From assembly GCA_025929125.1 (NCBI GenBank), contig JAICMT010000068.1, positions 1 through 7,470 of the forward strand: a stretch of 7,470 nucleotides of DNA, read 5' to 3'. The DNA is from Acidobacteriaceae bacterium. GTDB lineage: Bacteria; Acidobacteriota; Terriglobia; Terriglobales; Acidobacteriaceae. Within the stretch, counting starts at the first letter, position 1, and each line of letters starts with the position of its first letter. The position numbers were made by a program, and so were the translations under genes. The notes below the pieces were generated by a model. The model was not told where the DNA came from, did not search any database, and worked only from the letters and a program-made list of their open reading frames with translations. This document shows, one piece after another, positions 1 to 5,224 of this stretch.

Positions 1-728
1 ATTATCCGGTGCTCTCGCAGGCGCTGCTCTCCGGCGCCTCGCCCCAGTTACGCAATATGGCGACGACGAGCGGCAATCTGCTGCAGCGCACCCGTTGCCC
101 GTACTTTCGCGACGTCGCACACGAGTGCAACAAGTGCAATCCGGGCTCGGGCTGCGCGGCCATGGACGGGTATAACCGGACGCTCGCAATCCTGGGCACA
201 AGCGACGCCTGCATCGCCACCAACCCATCGGACATGAACGTGGCGCTCACCGCACTTGAGGCGACCATCCATGTCCACGGCGTCAAGGGCGACCGAGCCA
301 TTGCAATCCGCGACTTTTACCTCCTCCCCGGCAGCACGCCGCAGAGGGAGACTGTTCTCGAACCCGGCGACGTGATCACCGCCGTAACGCTGGCTCCGCC
401 CGCTCCCGGATCGCGCTCCGTGTATCTCAAGCTGCGCGATCGCGCCGAGTACGAGTTTGCACTGGCCTCGGCCGCGGTAGTTGCGAGCGTCCAGGGGGGC
501 GCGATGCGGCGCGTTCGCGTCGCCATGGGCGGAGTGGGCACGGTGCCCTGGAGATCGACGGAGGCCGAGCAGGCGCTCGAAGGTAAGCCGGTGAACGCCG
601 CGGCCTTCCGTACTGCTGCAGAGGCCGCTCTTGCGCAGGCGCGGCCGCGGCAGGAGAACGCGTACAAGGTAGAACTCGCAAAGCGCTGCCTGGTGCGCGC
701 CCTGACGCTTGCCACAACGCAAGCCTGA
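1..728 (+). CDS. FAD-binding subunit of xanthine dehydrogenase family (PaoB/YagS-like), 5' partial
   Basis: This is the C-terminal part (about 240 residues) of the flavin subunit that passes electrons between the molybdenum subunit's Fe-S partner and the electron acceptor. The frame is open to the left edge, so the GTG at position 9 is not the true start; full-length relatives are around 320 residues, so roughly the first quarter, with the first FAD-binding loop, is missing. The segment NMATTSGNLLQRTRCPYFRD is typical of the second FAD-contact region in the YagS/CoxM family. It is followed by a Cys-rich stretch with spacing C-x9-C-x2-C-x5-C (positions about 90-155), which in E. coli PaoB-type subunits is where an additional [4Fe-4S] cluster is housed. 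The last 100 or so residues fit the CO-dehydrogenase flavoprotein C-terminal domain. The gene ends in TGA, 31 bp before the catalytic subunit, so the two are very likely co-transcribed. The substrate cannot be told from this fragment. Confidence 0.9.
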   Translation, partial: YPVLSQALLSGASPQLRNMATTSGNLLQRTRCPYFRDVAHECNKCNPGSGCAAMDGYNRTLAILGTSDACIATNPSDMNVALTALEATIHVHGVKGDRAIAIRDFYLLPGSTPQRETVLEPGDVITAVTLAPPAPGSRSVYLKLRDRAEYEFALASAAVVASVQGGAMRRVRVAMGGVGTVPWRSTEAEQALEGKPVNAAAFRTAAEAALAQARPRQENAYKVELAKRCLVRALTLATTQA

Positions 729-747
729 TTTTGAGACTGATTCAGTC

Positions 748-753
748 GAGGAG
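748..753 (+). promoter_or_regulatory. Ribosome binding site of the molybdenum subunit gene
   Basis: GAGGAG lies 6 nt before the ATG at 760. It decides the start: the frame is open upstream to a TTG at 709, but that start lies inside the preceding gene and would add 17 residues of no family character. Confidence 0.75.
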
Positions 754-759
754 AATAGG

Positions 760-3042
760 ATGCTCAGCTATCTGTTTGAGCCGGACGAGACAAGCCCCCA
801 GCAGCCCGAAGCGCCGGCCTACTCGCCCTCGCCCGTCATTGGAGCTTCGGTCGACCGTATCGACGGCCCGCTGAAGACGACCGGCCGAGCCATGTACGCC
901 ATGGACTACAGCTTCCCCCACATGGCATACGCGGTCGCCGTCAGCAGTACCGCCGCGAACGGCACGGTCCGAAGCATCGACACCAGCAAAGCGGAAAAGA
1001 TGCCCGGTGTCGTGCTGGTCCTGACCCACGAAAACATCAACGCGACCTTGCGCATCCCGGATGGACAACGCGTGGGACGTATCAGCGAGAGCCGCGGGCC
1101 GCTGGAAGACAACACGATCGGCTACTGGGGCCAGTATGTCGCGCTGGTTGTTGCGGACTCATTTCAGCAGGCGCAGGCGGCCGCCGCAGCGGTCAAGGTC
1201 GACTACGACGTGCAGAAACCGAACGTCTCTCCGGAGTTGAACGATGAGCACGCGCTCAATCAGCGGGTCAACAGCAAGCGAGGCGACGTGGAGTCCGCGT
1301 TTGCGTCGGCCCCGGTGAAGGTGAACCAGACCTACGTCACACCGGTGGAGACCCACAACCCGATGGAGATGCACGCAACCGTCGCCGTGTGGGACGGAAC
1401 GCGCTTCACTCTATATGAGAGCTCGCAGGGTGTGGTGAACCACATGAATGTGATGGCCGCGGTGCTGGGCGTTCCCAAGGAGAATATCCAGGTCATCAGC
1501 CGGTTCATGGGCTCCGGATTCGGCGGCAAGCTCTTCCCCTGGCCGCACTCAGCGCTTGCGGCGACGGCATCGCGCCGGCTGAACCGGCCGGTGAAGCTGA
1601 GCGTCACGCGCAAACAGATGTTCACCGCCGTAGGCCATCGGCCGCTCACCCAGCAGCGCGTCCGGCTGGGCGCAACACCGGACGGCAAGCTGGTAGCGCT
1701 GTCGCATGACTACCGCAACCACACCTCGAACTGCGACGACATTGGCGAGAACTGCGGCGAGGCCACCCCGTTCCTGTACAGCACACCCAACCTGCAGGTG
1801 AGCTCGGCATTGGTGAAGCGCAATGTCGGTACACCCACCCCGATGCGTGGTCCGGGTGCGGTGCCGGGGCTGTTTGCACTGGAATCCGCGATGGACGAGC
1901 TGGCCGTCGCGCTAAAGATGGACCCAGTGGAACTGCGTCTTCGGAACGACACGCTTAAAGACGAAAGTAATGGAAAGCCGTTCTCGTCTCGCCACTATAA
2001 GGAGTGCCTGCAGGTCGGAGCAGAGAAATTTGGCTGGTCTAGGCGAACAAGCCAGATCGGGTCCATGCGCCGGGGAGACACCATCCTAGGCTGGGGAGTG
2101 GCGGGGGCGTCCTGGGGAGCAGGCCGCGGAGGTGCGAACAGCGCAGTCGTTCTCAAGAGCGACGGGACGGTGAAGGTCAGCAGCGCAACCCAGGACATTG
2201 GCACCGGGACCTATACCGTCATGGCGCAGATCGTCAGCGACCGCACCGGAATTCCGGTCAAGAAGATCGACGTCGTGCTGGGAGACAGCACATTGCCCGT
2301 CGGACCCACCTCCGGCGGTTCCACTGCGACTGCCAGCATCGTCCCGGCGGTGGCGCAGGGCACGGATGCAGCGGTGAAGGCGTTGCTGACGATCGCGACT
2401 CAGTCCGGCGGGTCGCCCTTCCACCAGCAGGAGCCCTCGTCTCTGAAGTTCAGTGGCGGAATGGTCCATGCGGCTGGCAAACCGGCCTCCAGCGGAGTTC
2501 CGTTCGCCCAGGTTCTAAAGACGGCAGGGGCGGCAGAAGCCAGAGGAGAAGGACATACGGGCGGCGTTGGCTCAGACACGCGCGCGCGGGACTACTCGAT
2601 GCACTCCTTCGGCGCGCAGTTTGTCGAGATTGAGTGGGACCCCGGGATTGCGCGGCTACGCGTGAGCCGCGTCGTCTCCATGATGGACACCGGCCGGACC
2701 ATCAATCGCAAGACCGCAGCCAACCAGGTTTCGGGCGGTGTCGTGATGGGCGTCGGCATGGCGCTGCTCGAGCACACCGTGTATGACCAGCGTAACGGTC
2801 ATCCGATCAACGACAGCTTTGCCGATTACCTCGTCGCAACCAATGCCGACGCTCCAAAGATCGAGGTCCATTTCCTGGATATTCCCGATCCGATGATCGG
2901 AGAGTACGGAGCACGCGGCGTCGGGGAAATTGGTCTCGCCGGAGTCGCTCCGGCCATCACCTCGGCGGTGTACCACGCCACTGGGGTTCGGGTTCGGACG
3001 CTGCCGGTGCGAATCGAAGACCTGCTGGCCGCAAGCGTCTAG
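760..3042 (+). CDS. Xanthine dehydrogenase family protein, molybdopterin-binding catalytic subunit (PaoC/YagR-like)
   Basis: This is the large catalytic subunit (760 residues) of a molybdenum hydroxylase that oxidises aldehydes or N-heterocycles with water as oxygen donor. Visible landmarks run in the expected order: an aldehyde-oxidase hammerhead-type domain in the N-terminal ~150 residues (SVDRIDGPLKTTGRAMYAMD near its start), the HNPMEMHATVAVWDG segment, the cofactor loop GSGFGGK at 251-257, the MRGPG loop, the QDIGTGTYTVMAQ and GPTSGGSTATAS cofactor-contact segments, and near the C terminus GVGEIGLAG with E723 as the candidate catalytic glutamate that activates water. Length is close to E. 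coli PaoC (about 730 residues), so the gene looks intact. There is no obvious signal peptide; in PaoABC-type enzymes the export signal is carried by the small [2Fe-2S] subunit, which is not in view. The ATG at 760 is chosen for its ribosome binding site. The FAD subunit precedes it by 31 bp in one operon. Paralogues acting on aromatic aldehydes, purines or isoquinoline share this architecture, so the substrate stays open. Confidence 0.94.
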   Translation: MLSYLFEPDETSPQQPEAPAYSPSPVIGASVDRIDGPLKTTGRAMYAMDYSFPHMAYAVAVSSTAANGTVRSIDTSKAEKMPGVVLVLTHENINATLRIPDGQRVGRISESRGPLEDNTIGYWGQYVALVVADSFQQAQAAAAAVKVDYDVQKPNVSPELNDEHALNQRVNSKRGDVESAFASAPVKVNQTYVTPVETHNPMEMHATVAVWDGTRFTLYESSQGVVNHMNVMAAVLGVPKENIQVISRFMGSGFGGKLFPWPHSALAATASRRLNRPVKLSVTRKQMFTAVGHRPLTQQRVRLGATPDGKLVALSHDYRNHTSNCDDIGENCGEATPFLYSTPNLQVSSALVKRNVGTPTPMRGPGAVPGLFALESAMDELAVALKMDPVELRLRNDTLKDESNGKPFSSRHYKECLQVGAEKFGWSRRTSQIGSMRRGDTILGWGVAGASWGAGRGGANSAVVLKSDGTVKVSSATQDIGTGTYTVMAQIVSDRTGIPVKKIDVVLGDSTLPVGPTSGGSTATASIVPAVAQGTDAAVKALLTIATQSGGSPFHQQEPSSLKFSGGMVHAAGKPASSGVPFAQVLKTAGAAEARGEGHTGGVGSDTRARDYSMHSFGAQFVEIEWDPGIARLRVSRVVSMMDTGRTINRKTAANQVSGGVVMGVGMALLEHTVYDQRNGHPINDSFADYLVATNADAPKIEVHFLDIPDPMIGEYGARGVGEIGLAGVAPAITSAVYHATGVRVRTLPVRIEDLLAASV

Positions 3043-3743
3043 GCCTGCGGCAGCTTCACCAGCCGCACCTGCTCTGCCGCGTCGCGCGACAACTGAAACG
3101 GCTTTCCAGATCGGCCAATGCTCAGCGCAAAGCCTGCAGCCGACGGCGGCCTGCGTACCCTGAGCCGCGCCCCGGGAGCGATGCCGTGTGCCTCCATGCG
3201 ACGGAGCTGGTCGCCATCGTGATCCGAGACGCTGTGGATGCGGAAGGTTCCCGCCGCCATCACATCGGCCAGCAGGATCGATTCCGTGACCGCCACATCG
3301 CCCTCCAGACTCGGAATAGAGTGCCCATGAGGATCGATAGTCGGGTGTCCCAGCTTTGCGGCGATGCGCTCCTCGAAGCGCTCCGAGATGAAATGTTCCA
3401 GGCGCTCGGCTTCCGCATGCACCTCGTCGAGCGGGTAATCAAGCACGCGATACAGGAAGGTTTCGATGAGCCGGTGATGGCGCACGATCTCGAGTGCGCG
3501 CTTGCGGCCCGCCTTCGAAAGCTGCACGCCGCCGTGCCTTTCGTAGTGGACCAGCGGCTTCTCAGCAGCAGCCAACTTCTGCAGCATGTTGGTTACCGAA
3601 GCCGGCGCGACCGCCAGTTGCACGGACAAAGCCTTAATCGTGACGCGGCTCTCCTGCGGGCCCCCCAATGCGAGGATCGCCTTCAGATAGTTGTCCACCG
3701 ACTCCGAATTGCCGCTTCGCCGCGTCATGGCTCTGGATTCCAT
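3039..3743 (-). CDS. mntR: DtxR/MntR-family metal-dependent transcriptional regulator
   Basis: This is a 234-residue regulator with the three-part DtxR layout: winged helix-turn-helix (about 15-80; recognition region VAPASVTNMLQKL), dimerisation and metal-binding domain (about 85-150), and a C-terminal FeoA/SH3-like domain (about 160-232, around GIAPGARLRVRR). By alignment with DtxR, H90, E94, H109, E113, E116 and H117 match H79, E83, H98, C102, E105 and H106. The DtxR Cys position is Glu, as in manganese-responsive MntR. The N-terminal ligand position (Met10 in DtxR, Asp8 in B. subtilis MntR) is Asn18, and the MntR Glu11 position is Lys21. It is divergent from the NRAMP transporter across a gap carrying DtxR-type palindromes, which supports the role of Mn(II)-dependent repressor of mntH and perhaps of itself. 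The start is uncertain: ATG 3743 is used, but ATG 3728 (229 residues) is equally possible, and neither has a strong Shine-Dalgarno. An iron-sensing role is the main alternative. Its stop overlaps that of the convergent oxidoreductase gene. Confidence 0.85.
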   Translation of the reverse strand: MESRAMTRRSGNSESVDNYLKAILALGGPQESRVTIKALSVQLAVAPASVTNMLQKLAAAEKPLVHYERHGGVQLSKAGRKRALEIVRHHRLIETFLYRVLDYPLDEVHAEAERLEHFISERFEERIAAKLGHPTIDPHGHSIPSLEGDVAVTESILLADVMAAGTFRIHSVSDHDGDQLRRMEAHGIAPGARLRVRRPPSAAGFALSIGRSGKPFQLSRDAAEQVRLVKLPQA

Positions 3744-3748
3744 CAATA

Positions 3749-3768
3749 ACAGTTTGACTCAAAACTGT
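3749..3768. promoter_or_regulatory. Inverted repeat ACAGTTT-N6-AAACTGT in the mntR-mntH gap
   Basis: ACAGTTTGACTCAAAACTGT has perfect 7-nt arms around a 6-nt centre. It lies just upstream of the ATG 3743 start of mntR and covers the candidate -35 box of mntH. Its sequence differs from the TTTAGGT-type boxes next to it, and its centre is 20 bp from the first box. It may be an operator for a second regulator or a divergent MntR site. This is inferred from symmetry and location only. Confidence 0.45.
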
Positions 3769-3782
3769 AATTTAGGTAAACC
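3754..3782 (+). promoter_or_regulatory. Candidate sigma70-type promoter of mntH
   Basis: TTGACT (3754-3759) and TAAACC (3777-3782) are separated by 17 nt. The -35 match is good and the -10 weak. The -10 would sit inside the DtxR-type palindrome at 3770-3787, so a bound repressor would block it. The location, 40 bp before the mntH start codon, is reasonable. The mntR promoter on the other strand could not be placed. Confidence 0.4.
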
Positions 3783-3787
3783 TAAAT
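3770..3787. promoter_or_regulatory. DtxR/MntR-type operator, primary palindrome
   Basis: ATTTAGGTAAACCTAAAT has perfect 8-nt arms around an AA centre. It resembles the DtxR/IdeR/SirR box family (TTAGGT...CCTAA core). It stands between a DtxR-family regulator gene and an NRAMP transporter gene, so autoregulated metal-dependent repression is the natural reading. Confidence 0.75.
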
Positions 3788-3804
3788 GTAGGTGAGCCTA
3801 AATT
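3785..3804. promoter_or_regulatory. Second, imperfect DtxR/MntR-type box
   Basis: AATGTAGGTGAGCCTAAATT is a degenerate copy of the neighbouring operator: TAGG/CCTA core with outer AAT/ATT symmetry, one outer mismatch and an asymmetric TGAG centre. Its centre is 16 bp from that of the primary palindrome, so two repressor dimers could bind next to each other. An overlapping 6-nt inverted repeat (AGGTGA at 3790-3795, TCACCT at 3804-3809) is also present and may be an extra half-site or a small leader hairpin. Confidence 0.55.
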
Positions 3805-3810
3805 CACCTC

Positions 3811-3816
3811 GGAAAG
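3811..3816 (+). promoter_or_regulatory. Ribosome binding site of mntH
   Basis: GGAAAG lies 7 nt before the ATG at 3824 and supports that start. Confidence 0.5.
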
Positions 3817-3823
3817 CGGCAAA

Positions 3824-5218
3824 ATGTCTGCCAGGGCACCCATCCCGAGTTCCTCCACTGATGCACCGGCTTCGGCCGCGGACGCCCGGGCCATTCCCCA
3901 CGCCCGCGTGTGGAGCTTTCTGGGTCCGGCCTTTATAGCCTCCATCGCTTACATCGATCCCGGAAACTTTGCGACCAATATCCTCGCCGGCTCACGATTC
4001 GGCTACCGGCTGCTCTGGGTGCTGCTCTGGTCGAACGCGATGGCCATTCTGATCCAGTACCTCTCGGCGAAAATGGGCATCGTCACCGGCCTGACGCTTC
4101 CGCAGAACTGCCGCCGCCACTTCTCAAGGCCGGTATCTCTCAGCCTCTGGGCCGCGGCCGAGATTGGCGCCATCGCCACCGATCTTGCCGAGTTTCTCGG
4201 CGCCGCACTGGGATTGGACCTGCTCTGCAGTCCGATCTTCTACCACTACGGCATGTCTGCCCGCGGCGCGCTGATCTTTGCTGCTCTGGTCGCGGCGGTG
4301 CTCGTCTTTGCCATCCTTGCCCTTGAGCTTGCAGGGTTTCGCTGGCTCGAACGCGGCATTATGGGTTTCGTCGGCGTCATCGGCCTGTGCTATGCGTTTG
4401 AGGTGTTTCTGGTCCATCCGGACTGGACCGCCGCCGCATTTTCTACTTTTGTGCCGCGCCTCGACCGTTCTTCCTCAACCGCTTTTCACGAGAGCATCTA
4501 TGCTGCCGTCGGCATGCTTGGTGCAACCGTGATGCCGCACGTCGTGTACCTGCATTCGTCGCTGGTGCATCCGCGACTGAGGGAGTTGGGGGGCGACACC
4601 TCCTCGCGAGGCGACTTCGACGTTGCAGGAATGCGCCCGATCAAGCTTCCGCAGCGATCCATCCTCTCGCGGTATCTCCACTTCGAGACGCTGGACGTGC
4701 TGTTCGCGATGAACGGAGCGTTCCTCATCAACTCCGGCATGGTCATCGTGGCCGCGTGCGCACTTGCCAATGGCCCGGGAGGATCGCCTACCGTCGAGCA
4801 GGCATATCAGACGCTGGGACCGCTGTTCGGGCCGGCCGCGGCCATGGTCTTTGCCATCGCTCTTCTCTGCTCCGGGCTTTCTTCTTCCACTGTCGGCGTT
4901 ATGGCCGGACAGGTGATTATCGAGGGCTTCCTGAATGTCCGATTTCCTATCTTCCTGCGCCGTCTCATCACCATCATCCCCGCCGTGCTGGTAATTGCAA
5001 GCGGCATGGACCCGCTCCGAATCCTGGTGCTCTCGCAAGTGGTGCTCAGCTTTGCGCTGCCGTTCGCGCTGATTCCTCTGTTAATGCTCACCAGCCGCGC
5101 CGGAGTGATGCGCAGCTTTGCCAATTCCAGGCTCACAAACACCGCAGGATGGCTTTGCGTGAGCGTGATTCTCTCACTCAATGCCATCCTGCTGGTGCAG
5201 CTTGCAACGGGCCGGTAA
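3824..5218 (+). CDS. mntH: NRAMP-family divalent metal (Mn2+) transporter
   Basis: This 464-residue inner-membrane protein is predicted to import Mn2+ (possibly Fe2+) driven by the proton gradient. The metal site of the NRAMP family is complete: D45 and N48 in the TM1 motif DPGNFATN, and A234 and M237 in the TM6 motif GATVMPH; the Met is the family's hallmark for transition metals over Ca/Mg. The length and many hydrophobic segments fit an 11-helix NRAMP fold. The first ~28 residues are hydrophilic, Ala/Pro/Ser-rich and cytosolic. The usual MPHN of TM6 reads MPHV here, a conservative-looking difference outside the known primary ligands. A hydrophilic loop of about 35 residues (HPRLRELGGDTSSRGDFD onward) follows TM6. 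The gene is divergent from mntR with DtxR-type boxes between, which favours Mn supply under repressor control. It ends 6 bp before the convergent gene at 5225. Confidence 0.93.
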   Translation: MSARAPIPSSSTDAPASAADARAIPHARVWSFLGPAFIASIAYIDPGNFATNILAGSRFGYRLLWVLLWSNAMAILIQYLSAKMGIVTGLTLPQNCRRHFSRPVSLSLWAAAEIGAIATDLAEFLGAALGLDLLCSPIFYHYGMSARGALIFAALVAAVLVFAILALELAGFRWLERGIMGFVGVIGLCYAFEVFLVHPDWTAAAFSTFVPRLDRSSSTAFHESIYAAVGMLGATVMPHVVYLHSSLVHPRLRELGGDTSSRGDFDVAGMRPIKLPQRSILSRYLHFETLDVLFAMNGAFLINSGMVIVAACALANGPGGSPTVEQAYQTLGPLFGPAAAMVFAIALLCSGLSSSTVGVMAGQVIIEGFLNVRFPIFLRRLITIIPAVLVIASGMDPLRILVLSQVVLSFALPFALIPLLMLTSRAGVMRSFANSRLTNTAGWLCVSVILSLNAILLVQLATGR

Positions 5219-5224
5219 TCCCCT

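Noticed and set aside
9..11. GTG as the start of the FAD-binding subunit
   Set aside because: The frame is open to the window edge, and the N-terminal FAD-binding part of the family is missing, so the real start is upstream.
709..759. TTG start giving the molybdenum subunit 17 extra residues
   Set aside because: It lies inside the FAD-subunit gene, lacks a ribosome binding site, and the ATG at 760 has GAGGAG at ideal spacing.
3186..3749. 187-codon plus-strand open frame opposite mntR
   Set aside because: It is antisense to a clear DtxR-family gene and shows no recognisable protein features.
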